DNA from: Lithodes maja
Lineage: Eukaryota > Arthropoda > Malacostraca > Decapoda > Lithodidae
Length of the DNA: 64,000 nt
Direction: 5' to 3'
Assembly: GCA_037953745.1 (NCBI GenBank)
Contig: JBAKBP010006544.1
Span: 1 to 64,000 of the forward strand
In this document: one piece after another, positions 32,778-43,605 of the stretch
Numbering within the stretch: position 1 is the first letter of the stretch
Layout: each line of letters begins with the position of its first letter
Position numbers and translations under genes: made by a program
Notes under the pieces: generated by a model
What the model was told of the DNA's origin: nothing
Databases searched by the model: none
Seen by the model: only the letters and a program-made list of their open reading frames with translations

Positions 32778-33365
32778 ATGTGACTTCCGGCATTTCCTCT
32801 ATACCTATCTCATTGGTTTCTGTGCAATGAATTCTCCTTCTTTTGTAAATACTGATGCAAAATTTCTATTTAGTTCTTCCGCAATTTCTGTATAATTTCT
32901 ATGATTCTGTTTCCACTTTTAATTTTTAGGATTGTAGCTTTTATCTTCCTTTTGCCGTTTACAAACTTGAAAAAAAAATTTGGATTCTTTTCATAGTTCT
33001 CCACTATCCCTTTCTCATGGTTTGCCTCTGACCTCCTCCTCATTTCTGTGTATTTGTTTCTCTCCTCTTTATACTTTTGCCCGTTTTCTTCTGAATCCCA
33101 GTTTCTCATCTTTTTCCAAGCTTTGTTTTTTGCTTCCTGTGCTTGCCTACATTGGCATGAATGCCTTAAGTTTTTTGTCTACCTCACTTTCAGATAACAC
33201 TTGATCCCAATTTTGTGACTTGAAAAAATCCCGTAGTCCTGCAAAATCGGTTATGGAATACATCCAGTGATTTTCCTTGTGCTTTTCCCTTTCCTTGGGT
33301 AGTTTATGCTTGAATAGTAGGTCTATGTCGAGAACTGCATGGTCGCTTTTTCCTAGTGGGCATAG
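32778..33365 (-). pseudogene. LINE endonuclease end and linker (CR1/Rex-like)
   Basis: The minus-strand reading gives SDHAVLDIDLLFKHKLPKE, HWMYSITDFAGLRDFFKS, then after a frameshift near 33140 KMRNWDSEENGQKYKEERNK and NFFFKFVNGKRK, and finally NFASVFTKE and MPEVTFN. It is continuous with the RT frame once the TTAA insertion is ignored. Confidence 0.7.
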
Positions 33366-33900
33366 GTACTTGAGGAGACAGATTGAGGAATGAAGAGATA
33401 CGTAGAAAAGTGGGGCAGCAGGAACATTTGTCAGCCAGAGTGGACAGAAGGGTGCTGAGCTGGTATGGTCATGTTGAACAAATGGAAGATGAAAGGCTTA
33501 CAAAGAGAATATGCGAGTCAGATACAAGGGGAGATAGAAGGACAGGAAGACCCCCATTGAGATGTAGAGACTGTGTAAGACAAGCTTTGGATGATAGAGG
33601 AATTACTATAGATCAGGCAAAGGAAGTGGTAGTAAACAGGAATGAATGGAGAATGCTTGTGAATAGATGACTGAACACGTGGTCATTTGGGGGAATGGGT
33701 CGGGCGCAAGTTGGACTAGATAAGAGTCCATCAGGCGCCTGGCCCGGGGAGACGATTAATATGAAGGGTGCACCTGGAAGTGTGGTGGGCGGGCTTGTGG
33801 CTTCGGCTCCGCTGCATGTCTACCTGCCGAGATTGGAATTTCTCCGGGTGGTCGGGGGAGTGCTGGAGGGACCTTGGTGACCCTGGTCTTTGGGTCTTCT
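33366..33900 (+). pseudogene. RTE-type LINE fragment, right half and 3' UTR
   Basis: It encodes DRLRNEEIRRKVGQQEHLS, VLSWYGHVEQMEDERLTKRI and GRPPLRCRDCVRQAL, the extreme C-terminus of RTE-like ORF2, ending at a TGA near 33670. GC-rich 3' UTR-like sequence follows to about 33900. It continues the fragment at 30051-30196. Confidence 0.7.
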
Positions 33901-34249
33901 CCTGGATGACCTAGATGTGTGTGAATTTGTATTTTTGTTTTTATGTGTTCATTGTTTTCTGTTGTGTTTTGTGTTATCCATATTCTTGCTCTGTCTTGAG
34001 TTGCCCCCCGTTTTTCTTATACAGTACACTACGCCACATCACATAATGTACCTGCAAATAGAAAAAAATTATAATTTTCAATTTGAAAATGGGTCATTAG
34101 ACACTAAAAAAAAAAAGTGCAACCCTTAGATTTTTGTAAGAAAAAAAAAGTGTTTTTTACACTTTCACTTCTTTTTGTTGCTGCATCTCTTCAATCATAC
34201 CAAACTAAACTATTGATACCTGATGACATAAAAGCATAATGGTTAAGCT
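33901..34249. other. non-coding interval
   Basis: AT-rich DNA with short A-runs (34107, 34142). No gene or element end recognised. Confidence 0.6.
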
Positions 34250-35513
34250 TTAACTCCTCAGACCTGGTAGGGCTCTGAGGCACCCATAACAAACACCCCC
34301 CGCGCAACCCGGTAGGGCTCTGAGGCTCCGGCAGCTTGAAAGCCTGTATGCTTGGTGTGCGAGGCGTCCGTCCGACACATGTAAACAACAGCCGGCTGGA
34401 CCGACGCCGCGCATCTCCGACCACAAGAAGGAGAGGCGTCCTTGTTCGTGTGTGCCTGTATGTTATTGTTAAGTAAAAGGGTTATTGTTATTGTTAAATA
34501 AAGGGGCCCCTGCTGAAGGATAAGTCAGAAATAGAGAAATTTGAGTGCGTAGTGTGCAAAGGCGAGCTTGTGTTAAGTGATGATCCTGTGGCTGTGAATT
34601 TTGGAAATGAGTCTTTGGAGCTGGTGAACAAGTTTTGTTACCTAGGAGATACCATCTCTGCCGGTGGTGGGGCCGAGGCTGCCACTGTTGCTAGAATTAG
34701 GTGTGGCTGGGGGAAGTTCAGAGAATTGATGCCAATCCTGACCATGAAAAGAATGCCTCTCCCCCTGAAGGGAAAGGTGTATGCCTCATGTGTTAGAAGT
34801 GCAATGACGTATGCCTCAGAAACATGGGCCGTTAAAGTAGAGGATGTCAACAGAATGGAGCGTAATGAGATGAGAATGGTGAGATGGATGTGTGGGGCCA
34901 GGCTACAGGATAGAATAACAAATGTTGAGCTGAGGAGACGTTTAGGTATAAAGAGTATTAGCGAGGTGATGCGTACAAGTAGACTGGGATGGTATGGACA
35001 TGTGGAGAGAATGGATGAACAAAATTGGGTGAAAAAATGCAGGTCTGTGATTGTGGAGGGAGCTGCACCAATGGGTGGACCGAGGAAGACCTGGGATCGG
35101 ACTATACGCGCCGATCTCCAATCCAAGAACTTGACAAGTGAAGCAGCCCTTAACAGGGTTGCCTGGAATGCCGCCATTAGGACAAGAGACTGAAACTGCA
35201 CTTATGTGTGGAACACTCAGTCTTAAAATGTTATGTATGTGTATGTAAGTAGCGAAAAGTAGTGTAAAGTGGCTGATATTGCCACAAAGTTATCTCCACG
35301 GAAATTGTCATCACAACTGAACCAGTTGACTTAGAGAGCTCTACTTAACGTCATTCTACAGGTACGAAACACATCTACGCTTGAGGATGCACGGGAATGC
35401 GGAAGCAGTCAAAATAACAAAGATACGGTAGCCTAGGCGTAGACACTTTTTGGCCAAAACCCCCGGGTTTCGGGGAATATATATGGAATACATAGCCGGG
35501 GCTGGAGGGTTAA
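34250..35513 (+). mobile_element. piggyBac-family MITE with LINE insert
   Basis: It runs from TTAACTCCTCAGACCTGG (TTAA 34250-34253) to GGGGCTGGAGGGTTAA (TTAA 35510-35513). Subterminal repeats GGTAGGGCTCTGAGG at 34266 and 34311 are 45 bp apart. Outside the LINE insert, the sequence matches the fragment at 10535-10907. No transposase is encoded. Confidence 0.75.
34476..35249 (+). pseudogene. LINE ORF2 C-terminal fragment
   Basis: The frame to 35193 carries NKFCYLGDTISAGGG, VYASCVRSAMTYASETWAV, MVRWMCGARLQDR, GWYGHVERMD and GGPRKTWDRTIRADL, the region after RT in RTE/R1-type LINEs. The tail (TTATGTATGTGTATGTAAG) joins MITE sequence at GTAAGTAG, similar to GTTAAGTA at its left, a possible target duplication. 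Confidence 0.7.
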
Positions 35514-35624
35514 GATGTGACCTAATTTAAATGCCCAAGTGTTGTCATATCCTGTGGAGAGGTTTTTAAATGCCAAGTGCGTACCTATTGGACCGGTGCA
35601 TACCTATTGGTTACCTTGCCCTAG

Positions 35625-37804
35625 TTGATGCACAAGCGGCTTCTTTTGCATAACTCTGTTCAGACACTTGGTGATATACGGGTCGCTTTCTTGGAAGCAG
35701 TCCGGGCTCGCCAAGACTTAAGGGTCTTTTTGGTAAAGAAGCTGCTGGAAGATATCGGGCGTAGGTTGGTTCTATCACCTGTTCTCACTACCACGCTAGT
35801 TTCACCGGACACGTGGAGGATAGTATTTAGCCTCTTAGACTCAACGAGAACGACTGCCTCCACGCCTAGGAAAGAGTCAGTAACTAAATCTAAGCCAAAA
35901 TTTAGTCCTCAGAGTCACCCTAGTGGTTCCAAGTTTTTTTCCTTCCTTCAAGACTCCTTCCAAGCCTGGAAGAAAGGCTCCAACCGAGGTAAGAGTAAGA
36001 CCCAAGGGAAGGGACAAGGTAAATTATACAAAGGGCAGTCTATGGGTAAGTCAGGTCAGGAATCACGACCCACTCCCCCTAGCCAGTCTTCACAGCCCGC
36101 CACAACCCAGTCAAACAAATAGGAAATCACAAAGCTCTCTCACTCCCAGGGCCCCCGAAGGGCGAGTTGGATACGAGTGTTACTCTGCCGGACATGTCCA
36201 GTTGCGTGACTGGAGAATTCTGGACGTGTTACCGGGCATGGCCCCGGCAAACTTGGGCCAGGACAGTGATACGCAAGGGCATCACTTGGCAGTGGCTCCG
36301 GCGTCCTCGCTTACGTCAACCTTTAGAGTTCAACTATGTTTCATTAGAGGTGAAGTCACTAATCAACGAAATGATCACGAAGCATATCATTGTCCCGGTT
36401 AATCCAACTCGCCCTGTTTACATGTCCAGACTTTTTCTCGGGCCAAAGAGGGACAGCGCTCAAATGAGGCCGGTCGTAGACTTTTCTTAACTGAATCGTT
36501 ACATTCACAACCCATCGTTCAGGATGCTCACTGTGAATCAGATCAGGTTAACACTTCAGCCTCAGGGTTGGATGTGTTCATTAGACCTGACAGAAGCCTA
36601 TTGGCATGTCCCAGTAAACAAGCGGTTACAAAAAATCCTCGCCATGAGGATCAGGCATCAAACTTATGTTTTTCAAAGAATGCCTTTCGGTCTGAACCTG
36701 GCACCACGAGTATTCACCAAATTAGTCCGACAGGCCCTGTTACCACTATTACGGAAAGGGATCACGATCATGTGGTACTTAGACGACTGGCTAGTGGTAG
36801 CGGAGTCTGAGATTATATGCCTCCAACATATCAATATCATTCTACGTCATGTCAAATCCCTCGGGTTCAAGGTCAACTTGGCAAAGTCGCATCTTGTCCT
36901 AACGAGGGTGTTTCAGTGGGTGGGTCTGCTGTGGGACAGAGCACACTTGACTCTCAATCAGAGTGTGGACAATCGCAGCAGGTTTCCCAGGAAGCTGTTT
37001 CGGTTTCTCCAGTCTGACTACGAGGAAGGTTTGGGAGTCCCTCGTAGGCTCTCTGAACTGAATTCAACTAACAGTACAGTTGGGCCGGTTGAAAATAAAG
37101 AGGTTAATCTTGGAGGGAAACGTACATTTTCCGCTTTTTCCGGCGGACAAGTCTTGGCATATCCCAAAATTAATCCACAACTTACTGGCAGTCTATGCGA
37201 GGCCAGAAATATTGCACTCAATTACGGCATGGACATCTACGCCTACGGTTTGGGTGAACACCGATGCTTCAGGTACCCTAGGATGGGCCCTATCAGTCAA
37301 ACCTCGGACATCAAGGTCAGGGTATTTGGTCCCGGTTCAAGGAGTTTCATATCAATGCAAAAGAATGGCTAGTCCCCTTATTTTTCCTTCAGGCACACGG
37401 TTCGACTCTAGTGGGAAAATCAATAGCCTTTCGAATGGACAATCTGAATGCAGTCACTTGCATTCAGAAGCAGGGGTGAACGAGGTCTCGAGTATTGCTA
37501 GAGTTGTCGGAAAAGATATTTGTGTTAGCGGAAAAGCTAAACATTTATCTTCACGCATCCTATCTGCCAGGCGTGGCCAACGTATGGGCAGATGCTCTGT
37601 CACGGAGACAGAGCACACAAGTAGAATGGGCGCTCAAGCAAACCATCTTTTAATGGATGATTACAGAGCCATGCCGTCCACAAGTGGACTTATTCGCGTC
37701 CGAGGAGAACCACAGACTCCCTCTCTTCCTCACTCGTCGGGTACAAACCCCGGCGGGAGGACCAGACGCATTGCTGACGGACTGGAACAAATGGAATTCC
37801 ATTT
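35625..37804 (+). pseudogene. DIRS fragment, copy C (Gag end, RT, partial RNase H)
   Basis: The fragment starts in Gag (SVQTLGDIRVAFLEAVRARQ) and continues through the basic linker into RT in several frames: LINEMITKHIIVPV, MRPVVDFS, then after a stop SLDLTEAYWHVPV, RMPFGLNLAPRVFT and YLDD (36776-36787). RNase H follows in a further frame (VWVNTDASGTLGW at about 37236). It ends at 37804, where the left end of another DIRS begins. It is more diverged than A and B are from each other. Confidence 0.8.
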
Positions 37805-38370
37805 ATTTATTAGTGGCCCCTTCGTCAGACGATATGCCTATAATATAATGGCACTCTTTCAAACCCTTGCGTCAGCTGTTTGAAACACCCGCCACAGGGA
37901 GCAGAGAGGCCACACATCGTAAGGGTACGCTAATTCTCTTACAGAATCGTCCTTATGATTGGGTACTCACAACGAAAAAACTTTGTAAACAAAATAATAA
38001 AAGAAAATTAAAATAAGAACTGCTATAACCAAGCTTCCCAACTTGTGGATGTTTTGCCATGCGGAGTATTCCCGAGACGCTGATCCGCCCAGCGTCATAA
38101 CGTCCTTCCTCTCCCTGTGGCCGTGCCGAGCGGACTTGTGTTCCGACCTGTCTTCATTTGGCATTCTACTGGTCTCCTAGTGAGTCATTTGCTCATTTGT
38201 ATTATCTGAGATGTTCTAGAATAGGCTTAGACTAGATAGGTCGGGCGTCCCCATTGGCACGTCCACAGGAGTGTGTTAATATAGGGTACAGTGTGTTGGC
38301 GTCTACGCGTCCCTGTTGGTCGCGCTCGCCATTGTTATTTTTATTGTTTTATGCTCGTAGCTTAGCCTTA
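37805..38370 (+). mobile_element. DIRS left end and leader, copy D
   Basis: ATTTATTAGTGGCCCC begins at 37805. The next ~260 bases follow the left terminal repeat of copy B (ATGCCTAT, GGGTACTCACAACGAAAAAACTT, AGACGCTGAT), then leader sequence (CTCCTAGTGAGT, GCTCGTAGCTTAGCC). Homology fades near 38370. No ORFs of this copy are present. Confidence 0.75.
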
Positions 38371-40234
38371 CTAGCTATTTAGGAGACTTTTTGTGTGCAG
38401 GGCACTGCTACTTTGCTATCATTAAGGTGGAGGTAGCGGGTATTCTTTGCTTTGGCAGACGGTTTAGTTGAAGAGTTGCTGCACGTAGTGAAGAACTTTC
38501 TAGAGTGTGATGCCTTTTTCCCCTCATGCGCGGGGCGACATGTGGAGGTTGGCTGCTGTTCGTCGCTGGAGGTAAGAGTGTCGCGTGTCTTCGTGCTGCT
38601 TACCCTAGGCCTATTATTATTATTGAGTTTTCTAATAATTATAGCCATAAGATGTGACCTTCCTTTTCATATGGCATTATGAATGAAAGGAAGGTGTCAG
38701 GAGATGTCCTGGCAGTTAATTTGTGTACGTTTGTGTGACACTTATCTCGTGGCAGATGAGTTAGTAAACACACATTGAAAAATGAAGTTAAATCCATCGA
38801 AAAACTTCATAATATATTACTTATATAGGAAGAGTACAATCGATCCCTCATGTTGTAAAATTCAGAAGTGAGGCTCTGAGCTAGGCCTATTGGCCGCTAT
38901 CTTGATTACGTGCTCGAGGTGACGAGCGTGAGACAATGAATGGCCTTACAAATAATCAACTGGTACAAGAGGACATACATATAAGAGTCAATAAGTCTAG
39001 TTAACCCGTACTGTACCGTAGGATACAGTAATAAAAGTCCCCATCAGTCCCAAGCAATGTGGCAAAAATGGCAGGAGAGACCATCTATCCACCTCGTGAA
39101 GTGAGGCAAGACTGGCTGTCGAACCCTTCAGTGGGTCTTATATAAGCTGAGAAGTGTTGCCAACACGGGAGCAGTGCTCAAAAGGTTGTGGTAACTGGTA
39201 TAGGGTTGTACAGGCAGTTACAAGGAAAGTACAGTACATTACTGACGGCTATATCCGTCGCTGGGACTGGGGAGTTACTTATCTACTGACGGCTATAACC
39301 GTCGCTGGGATTGGAGGGGTTAAGATCATATCAGCTCAAAATAATTTTAAAAGTATGGAAACTATAAAAGTGAAGCAAACTTTGATATAAATGAGGAAAT
39401 AAGTAATGTGCAAGTAGAACTGCAGAATGAATATAATACTTGGACGAAATTCAAAATGACAAGTAGAACTGCAGAAAATAAAGTAATTTAAGAAACTTGA
39501 ATTAATAATACCTTAAAAGAGGAAAGCTCAGATTACGATTAAAAGTTCAACATGTAGTATGAGGGTACACAAAGATGATTAATAATACTGATAGGTAAAG
39601 TATTAAATTCAAAACAAACAGGAGGAGCTGAATATAATGATCCAGACCTACAAGTCGAAGAGCTGCCATGGAAATTCTAAAAGATAAATAACTTTACTAG
39701 GGTATAGTAGCAACAACTTCCTACGACGAAAAAAATATAATTCTAAGAATGGCGAAGCGGTATCAATATACTTTCGGTGTGGTCAGGCAAGGACGGTGTC
39801 CTTCTGAAACATGCAGGGCGATTACTCAATTCATGTTTGTACCTAACTCAAATAATATACAGTATAACAAGGACTCCTTAGAAAGGAGAAAGCCAGGCAA
39901 ACGCCAAGACGGCCAGAGCAGGGGGGGGGGCACACGTCCTACTCGCCTGAAGCACAACCGTAAAGAGGCAGATAAACATGCTAGAGAATCTGGCATCACG
40001 TGCAAGGGAAGCATTATGACAACACAGCAAGAGCTGATGCACCGGGAGATTTGAAATTATAAATTCTTCTTTTAAATTTTATTTCTAGTTGTATCCATTT
40101 TCCAATGATAAGCCCTTGGTAAGATTTAATGGGTATTAACCAAGGATTGTTTTTATGCTATATACACAACGGTTGTGATAAGAACTCCGGGTATTACCGA
40201 ATGGGTCCCGGAATCTCGACCTATATTGTATAGC
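38371..40234. other. non-coding interval
   Basis: I see no reliable coding sequence. The region is AT-rich and includes a possible TTAA MITE at 39001-39323. Confidence 0.55.
39001..39323. mobile_element. possible TTAA-flanked MITE
   Basis: The ends are TTAACCCGTACTG (39001) and GGATTGGAGGGGTTAA (to 39323). The right end has a direct repeat ACTGACGGCTATA at 39241 and 39285, 44 bp apart; each copy can form the hairpin GACGGCTATANCCGTC. Only the outer 7 bases are clearly inverted. Confidence 0.4.
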
Positions 40235-40834
40235 CTATTGTACTGTACTGTTTATAGGCTCTTCGTCATTGACGGAGAGAACCAATACTAAATTAGATGT
40301 TTTTTGTGTTGTGCGGAGTTTTGTTTCTCGTAAGATGGCAATGTGTATGTTATGTTGTTTGATGAAGTGCGAGAGTTTGTGTTTCTTTGTGTTTATGCCA
40401 TCTATGTTTATGCCATCTATGTTTAGTTGAAGAATATTGATGTTTTCTGTGTGGTGTATGTTGGGTGCTGCTGCACGGGGGTGAGGAGGAAGGAGGTGGG
40501 TGAGGTGGTGATGGGGATTGAGGTGCAGGGAATGAGGGTATGGATGGATTAGGTTGGGGTGGGATGTGGATGGTACGGAAAGGATTGGTGGGTTGGAAAG
40601 GAGAGTAGTGGGGGGGGTGTAGGTGAGGGGTTTGACTGGGAAAGGGAGGGGGCATGAGGAACAGGTGCAGGTGTTTGTGTAGTGTTCCGTGGAAGCAAGT
40701 GTTCTGCAGGTGAAATGGGTCCAGTTCACGCATGAATTGCAGAGAACTGAACCTTTTGTGTGGCGACTCGGAAGTGATATAAGTTTTGAGCATGTTGGAC
40801 ATTTATCTGTAGGTGGGTCCTGGGTTACTCTCAA
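40235..40834 (-). pseudogene. LINE 5' fragment: zinc finger joined to endonuclease start
   Basis: The minus-strand frame begins with a Cys/His-rich module (CPTCSKLISL, LCNSCVNWTHFTC, CTCSSC), a Pro/His/Leu-rich linker, then the first motif of an AP endonuclease (INILQLNIDGIN, HNIHIAILRETKL). It stops after about 30 endonuclease residues. Composition matches the A/C-rich LINE at 22655. NIDGI is duplicated by a 15-bp repeat (about 40392-40424). A GC-rich 5' UTR may extend to about 41120. Confidence 0.6.
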
Positions 40835-41429
40835 CTTTTCCAGCTAGAAGAAGTCTTCAAGAAATGTTAGCTGGAGAGTCATTTCTTGGTGTCGAAAAAA
40901 GTTGTAATTTGTGTGTGTTGTTTTTGAGAGGTGTGGTACCTACCCGGGTGACCGAAGCTATTCCCAGGTTCTCGTGCCCCCAAGGAGGGGGCTGGGGTAA
41001 GTTGTGGCGGTTTGGTTCCTAGGACTGCTCCCCAATGGTCGGCGGCCAGCTGTCCCCGGCCGGGAGAGTCGGCTGTCATCCATGGTCGGAAGTCCCGGGA
41101 GGTGGATCCACGGCGTAGACGCCGCCACTCCAGATCCATGACAATTACAGTTGACGGGTTAAAAAGACCAAAATGGGTTAAGAAGATACAGTATCGCATT
41201 ATGCAACTCCCAAGGGAATAATATTTATATAGCAATCAGTATACTGGACTGTGCAAGCCTGGCATCACATCCTAGGTCAACTTTGATCTCACATTGAACT
41301 GCATGATATTCTTCTAAACATTAGGTTATCAGAGTGCAGATGGGAGTATGTACAGGCTAAGATTAATATGCAGTATTTGAGAATGCATAATATATCATAG
41401 GCTTGTGCATAAACCTTTAACTGTCTTGA

Positions 41430-41483
41430 TAGCGTAATGCTTAGTGTGCGGAATTTTGGTGTGAGTATCCTAGGTTCGAGTCC
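41430..41483 (+). promoter_or_regulatory. tRNA-like internal Pol III promoter (A and B boxes)
   Basis: TAGCGTAATGCTTAGTG fits the A-box pattern. GGTTCGAGTCC, 43 bases further, matches the B-box consensus exactly. The same pair recurs at 41781-41834. Confidence 0.65.
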
Positions 41484-41849
41484 TTGGAGTACCACATGTA
41501 TCCATTACTTTCATTGATTTCATTAGTTAGGTTTATTTGTAAATTAGTTGGTGGGTTGGTGATAACAAATATGAATTTATCCAGGTTCATGAGTAATTTA
41601 TAGCGAGACCTTCCTTTGTGGTTAAGTGCCTCATTAATTACCCCTTCCATTCGTCTAAAGTACTCTAAACATTAGGTTATCAGAGTGCAGTTGTGAGTAT
41701 GTACAGGCTAAGATTAATATGCAGTATTCAAGAATGCATAATATATCGTAGGCTTGTGCATAAACCTTTAACTGTCTTGTTAGCGTAATGCTTAGTGTGC
41801 TTTAATTCGGTGTGAGTATCCTAGGTTCGAGTCCTTTGAGTACCACATA

Positions 41850-42331
41850 CAGTCCTCCCTCGGGTAGCGCGGCTTTGGACAGTGCGGTTTTGGTCTAACG
41901 CGGGTACCCCTAGTGTGCCAAGTCAGCATCTAACACTGTTTTGTTTATGTAGCACGCTCTGTGGTCGGCTGGGGGCTCGGCATCTCTCGCCATATCTCGG
42001 CCGTGACGTCAGATTCGGTAGACTCGTTCCAATTTTGGAAGCAATTCCACATAAAAATGGGAATTGACTTCATTGTTGAGAGTTGGAACTCAATCAACCA
42101 GCCCATCATTTCATAGATATGATCTGTAAAATAGGGTTAGGTTGTCTGTTACTAATGTTTGATCCATATTTGGTAAGGTTATTGGGTGGTAAATGGTCAA
42201 AAAGGTGACTTTGGGGAAGTCGTCAGAACCAATAGAATTAATCCCATAAGTTCTTTGCTTTGTGTAGCGCGTGTTTGCGTAGCGCGGCGCGGTCCCAGTA
42301 CGATATACCCGCGCTACCCGAGGGAGGACTG
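41850..42331. mobile_element. pogo/Tigger-like MITE with 23-bp TIRs
   Basis: Both ends read CAGTCCTCCCTCGGGTAGCG from outside in (about 23 identical bases), flanked by TA (41848-41849 and 42332-42333). At 482 bp there is no coding capacity. It sits just after the B-box of the second SINE-like unit. Confidence 0.85.
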
Positions 42332-42443
42332 TATATTCATTAGTCTACTTTCATTGATTTCATTAGTTAGGTTTATTTGTAAATTAATTTGTGGGTTGGT
42401 GAAAACAAATATGAATTATATGAATTATATATGAATTATATAT

Positions 42444-42620
42444 GCTTTGCGCAGTGGCAGTATCGTAACCAATGAGGTTTAGAGGTCCTGTCATCTGCGT
42501 ATAAGTACGTACGGTATTGGTTAAAGTCTTGCTAAAACGCACCTCTGTAGCTTACCGTGACTAGTTACGGCAAGTAAGTCCTACCCCGCCTTCTCGAGGT
42601 AGCCTCGTTATTACACCGTC
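42444..42620 (+). ncRNA. U4 snRNA 5' domain fused to unrelated sequence
   Basis: Bases 42444-42481 match the 5' end of U4 spliceosomal RNA (GCTTTGCGCAGTGGCAG, TATCGTAACCAATGAGG), the part that forms stem II with U6 and enters the 5' stem-loop. U4 identity then stops: the expected stem-loop end, central domain and Sm site are absent. What follows (GAGGTCCTGTCATCTGCG and on) is not recognised. This is a chimeric retropseudogene or a snRNA-headed SINE, not a functional U4. Confidence 0.7.
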
Positions 42621-42824
42621 CTTATTTTAATCCTCCCTTTTAAATTTGTAACATTTTTATTTTTGCTTGACGGTGGAACTAAAGGGGAGGGCGGGTGTGC
42701 TATGTTCTTCAGCAACACACTTTGTTTTTAATTTTAAATCCTCTTTTAATTTCCACTATAAAAATTATCCCCCTTGTAACTATATTTCTGTTGTCCCCTG
42801 TATATTTTTGTTCTCCCTATCTTC
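42621..42824. other. non-coding, T-rich interval
   Basis: No features seen. It may be the body or tail of the U4-headed chimera. Confidence 0.45.
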
Positions 42825-43431
42825 TTAACCTAACAAGTGCGCATGGGGGTAATTGGAAACGTCCCCCTGTGCTGACGTATTTGAGGTGTTTCCATCACTA
42901 AAATATTCATTGTACCATTAATAGCATTAATACTTATCCATATGCGCCTATTATGGGTTGATTATAAAGGTATTAACCTGAAACAACAATAAAACGAGTG
43001 AAAACAGCGTTTGGATGGTCAAAATCGGAGATATAGCCCGCGAGTTGTATAATGTATGGGTGAGGCAAGCTGCTTTCCCGCCAATTTCCCCCAAGGCCAC
43101 TGAGACACAGTCGATCGATACTCTCTCTCTCTCTCTTGCATTCGCTTGCTATCAGTGATGACCACACCCTCCAACCGGATTTCTAATGTTAGCACGAAAA
43201 TATACCTCAGAATAAGGGAATAACAGGGAAAATAGGTGATAACTGAAGGAGAGGAGGAAAGTGGGGAAGGAGGGGAGGTAGAGGACTGAGATTTTGCATG
43301 GCCCAGGGGCCAAAAAAAAAAAAAAAAAAAATCGATGTCAAAAGTTGATTTTTGTTTTCACTCACTCTTAAGAGTCTCCCCGCAGTCCGCCGGGGGAACT
43401 CTTAAGAGTCTCCCCGCAGTTCCCGGGTTAA
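42825..43431. mobile_element. TTAA-flanked MITE (family 2), copy 2
   Basis: The boundaries are TTAA at 42825-42828 and 43428-43431. The right end in reverse is TTAACCCGGGAACTGCGGGG, like the left end of 31765. ACTCTTAAGAGTCTCCCC is repeated 34 bp apart (43364 and 43398). The core (AAACAGCGTTTGGATGG) is an inverted match to 32190-32220. It contains CT and A runs. Confidence 0.7.
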
Positions 43432-43566
43432 TATTTTCATTTTTACTGTGTTGTATGTTTTTTTACTGATGTTAGTACAGTCGACGCTCGATTTAACGGA
43501 CTAATAGGGGGGAGACCGAGTCCGTTGCTGGAAAAAGTCCGTAGCTGGAAAATTGCCTTCGTATTT

Positions 43567-43605
<39 letters not shown>

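Larger units (their letters stand above)
30197..33365 (-). mobile_element. CR1/Rex-like LINE, 5' truncated, carrying a TTAA element
   Basis: This minus-strand LINE starts in the endonuclease domain (SDHAVLDIDLLFKHK at about 33340) and runs through RT to a 3' tail made of two 15-bp units (ACTAGTGTAAGTACA). Direct repeats GTACTT flank it (30191-30196 and 33366-33371). Bases 31769-32777 are a later TTAA insertion. Confidence 0.8.
41314..42425 (+). repeat. tandem tRNA-type SINE-like units (351 bp), second interrupted
   Basis: CTAAACATTAGGTTATCAGAG starts at 41314 and again at 41665. Each unit carries a tRNA-like Pol III promoter: an A-box-like TAGCGTAATGCTTAGTG (41430 and 41781) and a B-box GGTTCGAGTCC (41473-41483 and 41824-41834). 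The second unit is split by the pogo-like MITE and truncated near 42425. Confidence 0.7.

Noticed and set aside
40250..40290. Resemblance of CGTCATTGACGGAGAGAACCAATACTAAAT to a DIRS right terminus
   Set aside because: Too many mismatches, and neither the internal complementary region nor RNase H/YR sequence lies upstream; it also overlaps the LINE 5' fragment.
41150..41165. GACGGGTTAA as another TTAA-element end
   Set aside because: No partner terminus or subterminal repeats found.
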